This document shows positions 34,239 through 42,827 of a DNA stretch of 64,000 nt, in pieces. The notes below the pieces were generated by a model. That model was given only the letters and a program-made list of their open reading frames with translations. It had not been told where the DNA came from and did no database searches. Every line of letters starts with the position of its first letter. Positions within the stretch are counted from its first letter, which is position 1. The stretch covers positions 3,596,001 to 3,660,000 of the forward strand of contig NZ_LT607753.1 in the NCBI RefSeq assembly GCF_900090295.1, read 5' to 3'. This DNA comes from Micromonospora coxensis. GTDB lineage: Bacteria > Actinomycetota > Actinomycetes > Mycobacteriales > Micromonosporaceae. The position numbers and the translations under genes were made by a program.

Positions 34239-34871
34239 GTGGCTGGCAGGCACTCCCGTACCCGCATGTTCTCCTCGCCGGCCGGCATCGCGGCCACCGC
34301 CGCCGTGGGTGTCGCGCTCGTCGTCGGGGGCACCGTGGGGGCCGTCCGGCTGACCTCCGGCGAGACCCCGGCCCCCGCCGTCGCGGACGCCGTGCCGAGC
34401 GCCGCCAGCCCCAGTGCGACCAGCGCCTCGCCGAGCCCGACCGCGAGCGCCTCCCCGACCGCCGGCCCGAGCGTGACCGCGAGCCCGAAGGCGACCCGGT
34501 CCCAGGCCGCCTCCCGGAGCAAGCCCCGCAGCGCCGCGCCGAAGCCGAGCGCGACGACGAAGAAGGCCGCCCCGAAGAGCACCGTGGTCGAGACCGGCAC
34601 CTGCGGCGCCTCCTTCTACGCCGAGGGGCAGATGACGGCCAACGGCGAGACCTTCGACCCGAGCGCGCTCACCGCCGCGCACAAGACGCTGCCGTTCGAC
34701 ACCAGGGTCCGGGTCACCAACCCGGCCACCGGCGAGTCGGTGACCGTGCGGATCAACGACCGCGGCCCGTTCATCGAGGGACGCTGCATCGACCTGTCCC
34801 GGGCGGCCTTCGCGGCGATCGCCCCGCTCGACCTCGGCGAGGTGACCGTGAAGTACGAGGTGCTCGGCTGA
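34239..34871 (+). CDS. RlpA-like double-psi beta-barrel protein
   Basis: A 210-aa exported or anchored protein. Hydrophobic helix (about 16-38), Ser/Ala/Pro/Lys-rich linker (about 45-125), then a DPBB domain (about 130-210: CGASFYAEGQMTANGETFDPSALTAAHKTLPF...VRVNDRGPF-type loop...CIDLSRAAFAAI). RlpA-like proteins are septal lytic transglycosylases or bind peptidoglycan. The GTG at 34239 follows GAAAGGA with 8-nt spacing. A possible promoter with TTGACT (34170-34175) lies upstream. Neither a lipobox nor a SPOR domain is present. Confidence 0.85.
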   Translation: MAGRHSRTRMFSSPAGIAATAAVGVALVVGGTVGAVRLTSGETPAPAVADAVPSAASPSATSASPSPTASASPTAGPSVTASPKATRSQAASRSKPRSAAPKPSATTKKAAPKSTVVETGTCGASFYAEGQMTANGETFDPSALTAAHKTLPFDTRVRVTNPATGESVTVRINDRGPFIEGRCIDLSRAAFAAIAPLDLGEVTVKYEVLG

Positions 34872-34959
34872 CGGCGATCGGCTCGTCGTGGCCGTCCGGC
34901 CGGTCGGAACACCCTCGGACGAGGGGCCAGGTTCATTCACCGGTTCACGTCCATCAGGC

Positions 34960-36087
34960 ATGCTGTCTGTCGTACGCACGCATGCCTTCCAGTCGGGCCG
35001 CGGCCCGCTGAGCCCCGGGTCCCGCGCCGGTGTCGGCGCGGCCCTCGCGCTGCTCGCGATCGTCTCCGCCGTGGAGGTGGCCGACGGTCGGAAGGTGCAC
35101 TACGCCGCGCTGATGATGGCCGCGCCGGTACTGGCCGCCGTGTTCGCCTCGTGGCGGACGGTGCTCGGGGTGGCCCTGGTCGCGCTGCTGCTCGGCGGCG
35201 GCTTCGCGCTGGTCGAGCCGGGCGCGTCGATGACCACCGGGGTCGGTCTCGCCGGGATCGCCCTGTCCGGGGTGGTGGCGGCGGCCGTGGCGGCGGTACG
35301 CCAACGCCAGGCCGAGGAGATCGCCGAGCTGTCCAAGCTGGCGTCGGTGGCCCAGCAGGCCGTGCTGCGTCCGCTGGGCCCTCAGGTGGGCACCCTCGCG
35401 GTGGCCGCGCGCTACATCTCGTCGACGGCGACCGCCGAGATCGGCGGCGACCTGTACGAGGCGATCGACACCCCCTACGGCGTCCGCATGATCATCGGTG
35501 ACGTCCGGGGCAAGGGGCTGGACGCGGTCCGCCTGGCGAGCATCGTGCTGGGCTCGTACCGGCACGTCGCGTACGAGCGGGCGGACCTGCGCGCGGTGGT
35601 CGCCGACCTGGACCGGGCGGTGGCCCGCAACGTCGGCGACGAGGACTTCGTCACCGCGGCCGTGGTGGAGGAGCGGGGCGGCACGCTGACCATCGTCAAC
35701 TGCGGCCATCCGTCGCCGCTGCTGCTGCGCCGGGGCGCGGTGATCCCGCTGGAGCCGCCCGCGCCGGCCCCGCCGCTCGGCTTCATGCCCGTGGTGCGGC
35801 CCCGGGTGGAGCGGCTGGAGCCCGGCGACCGGCTGCTGCTGTTCACCGACGGGCTCGGCGAGGCGCGCCGGGACGGCGAGTTCTTCCCGACCGCCGACCG
35901 GGCCTGGCGGCTGCTCGGCCACGGCACCGTCGGTGACGGTCTGGCCTCGCTGGAGACCGCACTCGTGGAGTGGGTGCACGGCCGGCTGGACGACGACATC
36001 GCCCTGGTGCTGATGGAGTACACCGGCCCGCGCAGCGGCGCGAGCGTGCCGGTGCCCAGCTGGGAGGTGGGTGCGGCGGAGACCTGA
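34960..36087 (+). CDS. Membrane PP2C/SpoIIE-type phosphatase
   Basis: A protein of about 375 aa with four hydrophobic helices (about 20-105), a short signalling helix ([26 protein letters not shown]) and a C-terminal SpoIIE phosphatase domain with [39 protein letters not shown] and the closing [12 protein letters not shown]. The metal-binding aspartates are present, so it should dephosphorylate a target, typically an anti-sigma-factor antagonist. The ATG at 34960 is preferred over a GTG at 34888; both lack a strong SD. Confidence 0.87.
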   Translation: MLSVVRTHAFQSGRGPLSPGSRAGVGAALALLAIVSAVEVADGRKVHYAALMMAAPVLAAVFASWRTVLGVALVALLLGGGFALVEPGASMTTGVGLAGIALSGVVAAAVAAVRQRQAEEIAELSKLASVAQQAVLRPLGPQVGTLAVAARYISSTATAEIGGDLYEAIDTPYGVRMIIGDVRGKGLDAVRLASIVLGSYRHVAYERADLRAVVADLDRAVARNVGDEDFVTAAVVEERGGTLTIVNCGHPSPLLLRRGAVIPLEPPAPAPPLGFMPVVRPRVERLEPGDRLLLFTDGLGEARRDGEFFPTADRAWRLLGHGTVGDGLASLETALVEWVHGRLDDDIALVLMEYTGPRSGASVPVPSWEVGAAET

Positions 36088-36121
36088 GCCGCCGCCGACG
36101 CCCCGGGCGCGTACCTGAACG

Positions 36122-36147
36122 GGAAGTGTGTAATCGCTGTCACTTCC
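36122..36147. repeat. Inverted repeat GGAAGTG-N12-CACTTCC
   Basis: A 7-bp arm pair (36122-36128 and 36141-36147) lies between the SpoIIE gene and the acyl-CoA dehydrogenase promoter. It may be a weak terminator of the upstream gene or a second regulator site. Confidence 0.4.
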
Positions 36148-36190
36148 GCGATCGGCTTGTCGTTGGCTACCGGCGAGTAATACAGTCGGG

Positions 36191-36206
36191 GTTACTGATC
36201 GGTAAC
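36191..36206 (+). promoter_or_regulatory. 16-bp palindromic operator upstream of FadE5-like gene
   Basis: GTTACTGATCGGTAAC is a GTTAC-N6-GTAAC palindrome, 28 nt before the ATG and just downstream of a -10-like TAATAC (36178-36183). It matches the site at 9129-9144 in 13 of 16 positions, including both arms. This suits a TetR/FadR-type repressor controlling acyl-CoA oxidation (inference). Confidence 0.65.
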
Positions 36207-36233
36207 ACCTGTCCGGAAGCGGGGCCAGCGAGC

Positions 36234-38090
36234 ATGACCCACTACAAGAGCAACCTTCGGGACCTCGAGTTCAACCTGTTCGAGGTCTTCGGGGCGGACC
36301 GGTCGTTCGGCCAGGCCCCGTACACGGACCTGGACGTCGACACCGCCCGTAGCTTCCTCTCCGAGGTCGACCGCCTGGCCCGCGAGGACCTCGCGGCCAG
36401 CTACACGGACAGCGACCGCAACCCGCCGGTGTTCGACCCGGCCACGCACACCGCGCCGCTGCCGGAGTCGTTCAAGAAGTCGTACCAGGCGTTCATGGAC
36501 TCCGAGTTCTGGCGGCTGGACCTGCCCGAGGTGCTCGGCGGCACGAACGCCCCGCGCGCCCTGTGGTGGTCGCTCGCCGAGATGGTCCTCGGCGCCAACG
36601 CCCCCGTCTGGATGTACGCCTCCGGCCCCTCCTTCGCGCACGTGCTGCACGTCGAGGGCAACGAGGAGCAGAAGAAGTGGGCCAAGCTCTTCATCGACAA
36701 GCAGTGGGGCTCCACCATGGTGCTCACCGAGCCGGACGCCGGCTCGGACGTGGGCGCCGGTCGTACCCGGGCGATCCCCCAGCCGGACGGCTCCTGGCAC
36801 ATCGAGGGCGTCAAGCGCTTCATCACCTCCGGTGAGCACGACCTGAGCGACAACATCGTCCACTACGTGCTGGCCCGCCCGGTCGGCGTCGAGGGCGTCG
36901 GCGGCCCGGGCACCAAGGGCCTCTCCCTCTTCGTCGTGCCGAAGTTCCACTTCGACGGCGAGACCGGCGAGCTGGGCGAGCGCAACGGCGTCTACGCCAC
37001 CAACGTCGAGCACAAGATGGGCCTGAAGGTCTCCAACACCTGCGAGGTGACCTTCGGCGAGCACGGCGTGCCGGCCAAGGGCTGGCTGCTGGGCGACAAG
37101 CACGACGGCATCCGCCAGATGTTCATGATCATCGAGTACGCCCGGATGATGGTCGGCACCAAGGCGATCGCCACCCTCTCCACCGGCTACCTGAACGCCC
37201 TGGAGTACGCCAAGAACCGCGTCCAGGGCGCCGACCTGATCCAGCAGGCCGACAAGACCGCCCCCCGGGTCACCATCACCCACCACCCGGACGTGCGCCG
37301 CTCGCTGATGCTCCAGAAGTCGTACGCCGAGGGCCTGCGCGCGCTGGTCTGCTACACCGCGAGCTGGCAGGACAAGGTCGCCATCGCCGAGGCGGCCGGT
37401 GACGAGAAGGCCATCAAGCTGGCCAAGCGGGTCAACGACCTGCTCCTGCCGCTGGTCAAGGGCGTCGGCTCGGAGCGGGCGTACGAGCTGCTGGGCCACG
37501 AGTCGCTGCAGACCTTCGGCGGCTCCGGCTTCCTCCAGGACTACCCGCTGGAGCAGTACGTCCGGGACGCCAAGATCGACACCCTGTACGAGGGCACCAC
37601 CGCGATCCAGAGCCTCGACCTGATCTTCCGGAAGATCGTCCGGGACAACGGCAAGGCCCTGATGGCGGTCGCCGGCGAGATCCAGGAGTTCATCGCCACC
37701 GAGGGCGGCAACGGCCAGCTCAAGGAGGAGCGGCAGGCGCTGGGCAAGGCGCTCGCCGAGATCCAGAACATGATCGGTGTGCTGACCGGCTGGCTGGGCG
37801 AGGCCCAGGGCGGCGAGGTCCGCAGCCTGTACAAGGTGGGCCTGAGCAGCCGTCGCTTCCTGCTGGCCGTCGGCGACCTGGTGGTCGGCTGGCTGCTGCA
37901 GAGGCAGGCCGACGTGGCGCTGAAGGCGCTGGCCGGCGAGGTCTCCGCGGCGGACAAGGCGTTCTACACCGGCAAGGTGGCCGCTGCGAAGTTCTTCGCC
38001 CGCGAGGTGCTGCCCCGCATCGGCGCCGACCGGCGCATCATCGAGGGCACCGACCTGGACCTGATGGACCTCCCGGAGGAGGCCTTCTGA
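36234..38090 (+). CDS. fadE5: Acyl-CoA dehydrogenase, FadE5 type
   Basis: A 618-aa long-form acyl-CoA dehydrogenase. The N-terminus [20 protein letters not shown], the central [24 protein letters not shown]-binding strand region, [20 protein letters not shown], and the loop with the expected catalytic Glu ([15 protein letters not shown]) all match mycobacterial FadE5, a broad-range enzyme of beta-oxidation. The C-terminal domain (about 470-618) is the extra domain of long acyl-CoA dehydrogenases. Electrons go to ETF and then to the EtfD-type oxidoreductase, whose gene at 9298 shares the same operator. Confidence 0.93.
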   Translation: MTHYKSNLRDLEFNLFEVFGADRSFGQAPYTDLDVDTARSFLSEVDRLAREDLAASYTDSDRNPPVFDPATHTAPLPESFKKSYQAFMDSEFWRLDLPEVLGGTNAPRALWWSLAEMVLGANAPVWMYASGPSFAHVLHVEGNEEQKKWAKLFIDKQWGSTMVLTEPDAGSDVGAGRTRAIPQPDGSWHIEGVKRFITSGEHDLSDNIVHYVLARPVGVEGVGGPGTKGLSLFVVPKFHFDGETGELGERNGVYATNVEHKMGLKVSNTCEVTFGEHGVPAKGWLLGDKHDGIRQMFMIIEYARMMVGTKAIATLSTGYLNALEYAKNRVQGADLIQQADKTAPRVTITHHPDVRRSLMLQKSYAEGLRALVCYTASWQDKVAIAEAAGDEKAIKLAKRVNDLLLPLVKGVGSERAYELLGHESLQTFGGSGFLQDYPLEQYVRDAKIDTLYEGTTAIQSLDLIFRKIVRDNGKALMAVAGEIQEFIATEGGNGQLKEERQALGKALAEIQNMIGVLTGWLGEAQGGEVRSLYKVGLSSRRFLLAVGDLVVGWLLQRQADVALKALAGEVSAADKAFYTGKVAAAKFFAREVLPRIGADRRIIEGTDLDLMDLPEEAF

Positions 38091-38108
38091 TCCCGCTCCG
38101 ACCCTGAC

Positions 38109-38140
38109 GACGGCCGGCGAGCTGACGCTCGCCGGCCGTC
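38109..38140 (+). terminator. fadE5 terminator
   Basis: A perfect 14-bp stem (38109-38122 with 38127-38140) and TGAC loop follow the gene by 18 nt. Confidence 0.85.
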
Positions 38141-38177
38141 GCCGTTCCCGGCCCCGCTCAGCCCCGCTCGAACCCCC

Positions 38178-38231
38178 GTTTGCGGCGTGTCGCGCCATTC
38201 AGACGCCGGTACACCGCAACACGCCGCAAAC
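38178..38231. repeat. Long inverted repeat element of unknown role
   Basis: GTTTGCGGCGTGT (38178-38190) and its exact complement (38219-38231) flank a 28-nt loop; four more G:C pairs extend the outer end with one bulge. It is separate from the terminator at 38109. No protein is encoded in it. Confidence 0.6.
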
Positions 38232-38379
38232 CGGGGCGGTCACCGGGCCGGCGGGCTGGCCGGGCCGGGTGGCCAGGTTGGGTCGGGTGGGGCGGGGTAG
38301 GTGCGTCGTTGGGCGGGTAACCGTCGCGGACCACGTCAGGGCACGCCCAGAGGCCACCGCACGGGGGAGTGCAGCGCAC

Positions 38380-38649
38380 ATGGGCATTGGCAGCGCCATC
38401 TTTCTCATCGCGCTCGGCGCGATCATGACCTTCGCCATCCGGGCCAACGTCTGGTGGATCGACCTGCGTGCGGTCGGCTGGGTGTTCATCCTGGCCGGGC
38501 TGGCCGTCCTGCTCACCACGCTCTGGTTCTGGCAGGACCGGCGCAAGCGGGCCCGCACGCTCATCGTGGAGGAGAACCGGCTCTCCCACCCGACCGCGAT
38601 GATGCCCCCGCCGCCCGACCCGCCCCCACCCACCGCCCCGCCCTCCTGA
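38380..38649 (+). CDS. DUF6458-type two-helix membrane protein (copy 1)
   Basis: An 89-aa protein starting MGIGSAIFLIALGAIMTFAIRANVWWIDLRAVGWVFILAGLAVLL with two membrane helices (about 4-20 and 30-50), a basic RRKRAR patch and a Pro-rich tail. It is a close paralogue of the protein at 39383-39673. Function unknown. The ATG at 38380 has GGGGGAG about 10 nt upstream. Confidence 0.85.
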   Translation: MGIGSAIFLIALGAIMTFAIRANVWWIDLRAVGWVFILAGLAVLLTTLWFWQDRRKRARTLIVEENRLSHPTAMMPPPPDPPPPTAPPS

Positions 38650-38730
38650 CCGGCTCCGCCCGGCCACGCGAACCAGGATCAATCGGGCGGGGCGTCCGGG
38701 GAGACCGCCGCCGGCTGACCCCGGCGTGGC

Positions 38731-39267
38731 TCAACCCCGGGCGGTGTGGCGGCGGGTGATGACGGTGGCGCCGGGGGCCAGCTCGGACCAGGTGACGGGC
38801 GTGCGGTGGACCGCCAGGTCGGTGGTGCGCAACCCGTCCGGGTCGGCCCGTTCCGGGTCGAGCAGCGCCGAGAGCAGCGAGATACCGGGATTGTGAGCGA
38901 CCAGCAGCACCGTGCCGGCCGCCGGGTCGACCGCCCGGATCAGGTCGAGCAGGTCGCTCGGGTGCGCCTCGTACGCCGTCGCCTCGTACCGTACGACCGG
39001 AGACGTCCCTGCCGGCCCACCCTCCGGCGGGGACCCGGTCATGCCCAGCGCCACGTCGTGCCAGGTCTGCCGGGTCCGCCGGGCCGCCGAGCAGAGCACC
39101 ACGTCCGGCAGCAGGCCGTGCCGGGCCAGCCAGGCCCCGGCGGCGGCCGCGTCGGCGTGTCCGCGTGCGGTCAGCCGGCGGTCGACGTCCGGGCCGGTGC
39201 CCGGCGGTTCGGCCTTGGCGTGCCGGAGGAGCACGAGTGTCCGCTCTCCGGCCCGGGTGTCCGTCAT
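38731..39267 (-). CDS. SixA-like phosphohistidine/histidine phosphatase
   Basis: A 178-aa histidine-phosphatase-superfamily enzyme with catalytic RHA (R15-H16 in LVLLRHAKAE) and a second His in VLLVAHNPGIS (about 120). The short length and RHAKAE motif fit the SixA group, which dephosphorylates phosphohistidine on HPt proteins; the target here is unknown. It is flanked by two DUF6458 genes. The ATG at 39267 is chosen because the upstream extension lacks support. Confidence 0.88.
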   Translation of the reverse strand: MTDTRAGERTLVLLRHAKAEPPGTGPDVDRRLTARGHADAAAAGAWLARHGLLPDVVLCSAARRTRQTWHDVALGMTGSPPEGGPAGTSPVVRYEATAYEAHPSDLLDLIRAVDPAAGTVLLVAHNPGISLLSALLDPERADPDGLRTTDLAVHRTPVTWSELAPGATVITRRHTARG

Positions 39268-39382
39268 GGCCCCAGCTTGCCTGATTGACGCGGACAGTGC
39301 CGGGGTAAGTCGATGGATGCCGCTCGCTCGTCGATGGCCGCGGCGGGTAGGAAACGCCAGGGACAGCCAAGGAGGCGACGTC

Positions 39383-39673
39383 ATGGGCATCGGGGCCGGA
39401 ATCTTCCTCATCGCGGTGGGCGCGATCTTCGCGTTCGCCATCGACGCCAACCTCGGTTGGCTCAACGTCAACGTGGTCGGCTGGGTGCTGATGCTGGTCG
39501 GCGTCGTCTCGCTGCTGCTCACCCTCCACTTCTGGAACACCCGCCGCCGTACCGTCGTGGCCACCCCCGTCCGCACGGACCGGGTGGTCGCCGACCGGGT
39601 CGTGCCGGTCCAGGACGACCGGGTGGTGCGCGAGGAGTACCGCGAGGTCCGGCGACCGGGCTACCCGGCCTGA
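39383..39673 (+). CDS. DUF6458-type two-helix membrane protein (copy 2)
   Basis: A 96-aa paralogue of the protein at 38380: MGIGAGIFLIAVGAIFAFAIDANLGWLNVNVVGWVLMLVGVVSLLL, two helices, then a basic segment and a charged tail with VRTDRVVADRVVPVQDDRVV repeats instead of the Pro-rich tail. The ATG at 39383 has GGAGG 7 nt upstream. Function unknown. Confidence 0.87.
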   Translation: MGIGAGIFLIAVGAIFAFAIDANLGWLNVNVVGWVLMLVGVVSLLLTLHFWNTRRRTVVATPVRTDRVVADRVVPVQDDRVVREEYREVRRPGYPA

Positions 39674-39685
39674 CCGCAGCCGACT

Positions 39686-39717
39686 CCGGGGGTCCCGCAA
39701 CGGCGCGGGGCCCCCGG
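39686..39717. terminator. Bidirectional terminator
   Basis: A 13-bp stem with one G-T pair (39686-39698 with 39705-39717) lies between convergent genes. Confidence 0.75.
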
Positions 39718-39745
39718 CGTGTGTCCGGCGCCGGCCGGCGGGCCG

Positions 39746-40423
39746 TCAGGCGAAGAGCGCGAAGTAGATCGCGATGTGGTGGCAGATCGCGGCGACCAGG
39801 GTGCAGGCGTGGAAGAACTCGTGGTGGCCGAAGACGGTGGGCCACGGGTTCGGCCGGCGCAGCGCGTAGAAGATCGCGCCGACGCTGTAGATCGCCCCGC
39901 CGACCGCGAGCAGGACCAGGGCGGTGACCCCGCCCTCGCGCAGGATCTGCGGCAGCATGGCCACCGACACCCAGCCGAGCGCCAGGTAGAGCGGGGCGGA
40001 GACCCAGCGCGGCGCGTGCGGCCAGACCAGCTTCAGCGCCACGCCGGCCAGCGCGCCGCCCCAGACCAGGGCGAGCATCAGGGTGGCCATCCCCCGGTCG
40101 AGCAGCAGGACGCAGAACGGGGTGTAGGTGCCGGCGATGAACACGAAGATCATCGAGTGGTCCATCCGGCGCATGATCTGGTAGCCCCGCTCCGTCCACA
40201 CCCGGCGGTGGTAGAGGGCGCTGGTGCCGAAGAGGCCGCAGACGGTCAGGCTGTAGATCAGGCAGCTCACCAGGGGGGCCCAGCCGGGGCGGGTGGCCGC
40301 GATCGAGCAGAGCACGACGCCGCAGACGAGCGCGACGAAGAACGCGTACGTGTGTAGCCAGCCGCGCATTCGGGGCTTACCGATGTCGACCGGCTTGAGC
40401 CGGATCCGTGCGGAGGTGGTCAC
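39746..40423 (-). CDS. Hemolysin III / YqfA family (PAQR-like) membrane protein
   Basis: A 225-aa seven-helix protein of the hemolysin III / PAQR family. The conserved Ser/His pairs of the family are present: SALYHRR, RRMDHSMIF and the C-terminal HHEFFHACTLVAAICHH, which form a zinc site in PAQR relatives. Bacterial function is unclear (possible ceramidase-like or channel activity). The GTG at 40423 has TAACCT ending 7 nt upstream and no SD. Confidence 0.9.
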   Translation of the reverse strand: MTTSARIRLKPVDIGKPRMRGWLHTYAFFVALVCGVVLCSIAATRPGWAPLVSCLIYSLTVCGLFGTSALYHRRVWTERGYQIMRRMDHSMIFVFIAGTYTPFCVLLLDRGMATLMLALVWGGALAGVALKLVWPHAPRWVSAPLYLALGWVSVAMLPQILREGGVTALVLLAVGGAIYSVGAIFYALRRPNPWPTVFGHHEFFHACTLVAAICHHIAIYFALFA

Positions 40424-40430
40424 GGCCCTA

Positions 40431-40436
40431 AGGTTA
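40431..40436 (-). promoter_or_regulatory. -10 element of leaderless hemolysin III gene
   Basis: On the reverse strand TAACCT ends 7 nt before the GTG at 40423. A second GTAACC copy lies 15 nt further upstream. Confidence 0.5.
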
Positions 40437-40531
40437 CGACACCGTAGGTTACTTGCAGGTAGTGCCGCCGGTCACCATCCGGTCCGGGACCACCGGCCCT
40501 GGCCGTCGCATCGATCGGAGAGTATGGCGGC

Positions 40532-41143
40532 ATGCGGATCCGACCCGTCGGCCGGCACGCCCTGCTGCTGGACTGCGACGACCCCGGCCAGGTGGAGGCG
40601 TGGCGGGCCGAACTGTGGCGTCGCCGGGACGACGGCGAGCTGACCGCCGCCGAGATCGTCCCGGCCGCCGCCACCGTGCTGCTCGACGGGGTGCCCGACC
40701 CCGTCGCCACCGCCGCCCGGATCGCCGGCTGGACCCCCCGCCCGACCACCACCACGGCCGCCGTCCGCCACGTCGAGGTCCCCGTGGTGTACGACGGCGA
40801 GGACCTGCCCGCCGTCGCCCGGCACTGGGAGGTGGACGTGCCCGAGGTCGTCCGGCGGCTCACCGACACCCCGTTCCGGGTGGCGTTCTGCGGCTTCGCC
40901 CCCGGGTTCGCGTACCTGACCGGGCTGCCGGAGCGCTGGGCGGTGCCCCGGCTGCCCAGCCCCCGCCCCCGGGTGCCCGCCGGGTCGGTGGCGCTCGCCG
41001 GGCCGTACGCCGGGATCTACCCCACCACCTCACCCGGCGGCTGGCTGCTCGTCGGCCGTACCGGGGCGACCCTCTTCGACGTCCACGCCGACCCGCCCGC
41101 CACGCTCACCCCCGGCACCCGCGTCCGGCTGGCCCCGGCGTGA
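40532..41143 (+). CDS. pxpB: 5-oxoprolinase subunit PxpB
   Basis: A 203-aa PxpB (KipI-type) protein of the ATP-dependent 5-oxoprolinase that converts pyroglutamate to glutamate. The AHS1 signature lies in FRVAFCGFAPGFAYLTGLPE and LPSPRPRVPAGSVALAGPYAGIYPTTSPGGW. It is the first gene of pxpB-pxpC-pxpA, divergent from hemolysin III. The ATG at 40532 sits close to an AGTATG -10-like sequence, which suggests a very short leader. Its stop overlaps pxpC by 4 nt. Confidence 0.93.
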   Translation: MRIRPVGRHALLLDCDDPGQVEAWRAELWRRRDDGELTAAEIVPAAATVLLDGVPDPVATAARIAGWTPRPTTTTAAVRHVEVPVVYDGEDLPAVARHWEVDVPEVVRRLTDTPFRVAFCGFAPGFAYLTGLPERWAVPRLPSPRPRVPAGSVALAGPYAGIYPTTSPGGWLLVGRTGATLFDVHADPPATLTPGTRVRLAPA

Positions 41144-41988
41144 TCGAGGTGCTCCGGGCCGGACCGGCCACCACCGTCCAGGACCTCGGCCGCCCCGGGT
41201 ACGCGCACCTCGGCGTACCCCGGTCGGGAGCGCTCGACCCGGCGGCCCTGGCGCTGGCCAACCGCCTGGTCGGCAACCCGCCCTCCGCCGCCGGCCTGGA
41301 GATCACCCTCACCGGCTGCACGCTGCGCCCCACCCGGGCCGTCACCGTCGCCCTCACCGGGGCCGACGCGGAGGTCCGGATGGACCGCCGCCCCGGCGAC
41401 GTCGGCCGCCCGCTGTCGGTGCCCGCCGGCGCCGTGCTGCGGATCGGCCCGCCCCGCGCCGGGCTGCGCACCTGGCTCGCCGTCGACGGCGGGATCGCGG
41501 TCGAGCCGGTCCTCGGCAGCCGCGCCACCGACACCCTCTCCGGCCTCGGCCCACCCCCGGTACGCGACGGCGACCGGCTGCCGCTCGGCCCCTCGCCGGG
41601 CCGGCCGCCCCCGGTGGACTGGACCGTCGTCCCACCGGTGCCGCCGCGGCTGCGGCTGACCCTGCGCCCCGGACCACGCGACGACTGGTTCACCGCCGAC
41701 GCCCTCGACCGGCTCCTGCGCACCGCGTACACGGTCAGCCCGGTGGGCGACCGGGTCGGCGCGCGACTGCTCGGCGCGCCGCTGCCCCGCGCGGTGGCCG
41801 GGGAACTGCCCAGCGAGGGGGTCGTGCTCGGGGCGGTGCAGGTGCCGGCCGACGGCCAACCGCTGATCTTCCTGGCCGACCACCCCACCACCGGCGGGTA
41901 CCCGGTCATCGGAGTGGTGGACGACGTGACCGGGCTCGCCCAGGCCCGCCCAGGGACTACGGTGACGTTCCATGGACCTCAACGCTGA
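41140..41988 (+). CDS. pxpC: 5-oxoprolinase subunit PxpC
   Basis: A 282-aa PxpC (KipA-type, AHS2) protein: VQDLGRPGYAHLGVPRSGALDPAALALANRLVGN at the N-terminus and GELPSEGVVLGAVQVPADGQPLIFLADHPTTGGYPVIGVV near the C-terminus are the family signatures. With PxpB and PxpA it forms the 5-oxoprolinase complex. The GTG at 41140 overlaps the pxpB stop, and its 3' end overlaps pxpA by 17 nt. Confidence 0.93.
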   Translation: MIEVLRAGPATTVQDLGRPGYAHLGVPRSGALDPAALALANRLVGNPPSAAGLEITLTGCTLRPTRAVTVALTGADAEVRMDRRPGDVGRPLSVPAGAVLRIGPPRAGLRTWLAVDGGIAVEPVLGSRATDTLSGLGPPPVRDGDRLPLGPSPGRPPPVDWTVVPPVPPRLRLTLRPGPRDDWFTADALDRLLRTAYTVSPVGDRVGARLLGAPLPRAVAGELPSEGVVLGAVQVPADGQPLIFLADHPTTGGYPVIGVVDDVTGLAQARPGTTVTFHGPQR

Positions 41989-42721
41989 CCTCGGCGAGGG
42001 ATTCGGGATCTGGCGGCTCGGCGACGACGCGGCGCTGCTGGACCTGGTCACCTCCGCCAACGTCGCCTGCGGCTTCCACGGCGGCGACCCGTCGACCATG
42101 CGCCGGGTCTGCGCCGCCGCCGCCGAACGCGGCGTGGCCGTCGGCGCCCAGGTCGGGTACCGCGACCTCGCCGGCTTCGGCCGCCGCCACATCGAGTACG
42201 CCTTCACCGACCTGCGCGACGAGGTCACCTACCAGCTCGGCGCGCTCGACGCCTTCTGCCGGCTGTTCCACACCCGGGTGCGCTACCTGAAGCCGCACGG
42301 CGCGCTCTACCACGCCGCTGCCGTCGACGAGTCCCAGGCCGCCGCCCTGGTCGCCGCCGTCAACGGGTACGACCACGAGCTGCCGATCCTCTGCGCGCCC
42401 GGCTCGGTGCTCGCCCAGCTCGCCGCCGGCGCGGGCCTCCGGGTGGTCGCCGAGGGCTTCGCCGACCGGGGTTACCTGCCCAACGGCTCGCTGGTGCCCC
42501 GTACCGCGCTCGGCGCGCTGATCACCGACCCGGACGAGGTGGCCAGTCGAGCCGTCCGGATGGCCACCGAGCACACCGTGGTCGCGGTCGACGGCACCGA
42601 GATCCCCTGCCACGTCGCCTCGATCTGCCTGCACGGCGACACCCCCGGCGCGGTCGCCGCGGCGGCACTCGTCCGCGCCGCGCTGATCGACGCCGGCGTC
42701 ACCCCGCAGCCGTTCGTCTGA
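41972..42721 (+). CDS. pxpA: 5-oxoprolinase subunit PxpA (LamB/YcsF)
   Basis: A 249-aa LamB/YcsF-family protein: MDLNADLGEGFGIWRLGDDAALLDLVTSANVACGFHGGDP, GAQVGYRDLAGFGRR, YLKPHGALYHAA and ICLHGDTPGA carry the conserved Asp/His residues. It is the catalytic-side partner of PxpBC. The gene order B-C-A with overlaps means all three are made together. Confidence 0.94.
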   Translation: MDLNADLGEGFGIWRLGDDAALLDLVTSANVACGFHGGDPSTMRRVCAAAAERGVAVGAQVGYRDLAGFGRRHIEYAFTDLRDEVTYQLGALDAFCRLFHTRVRYLKPHGALYHAAAVDESQAAALVAAVNGYDHELPILCAPGSVLAQLAAGAGLRVVAEGFADRGYLPNGSLVPRTALGALITDPDEVASRAVRMATEHTVVAVDGTEIPCHVASICLHGDTPGAVAAAALVRAALIDAGVTPQPFV

Positions 42722-42827
42722 CCGGCCGCCCGTACGCCGCCCGGCGACTGCCGGGGACGTCGGCCCCGCCCGGCGACCGGCGGCCGCCACGTCGCACCGG
42801 CGCGGTGACCGGCCGCCCGCGGGGCGG

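Noticed and set aside
40432..40452. GGTTAC direct repeats as an operator
   Set aside because: The first copy is the -10 element (TAACCT on the reverse strand) and the 15-bp spacing does not suit a known box.
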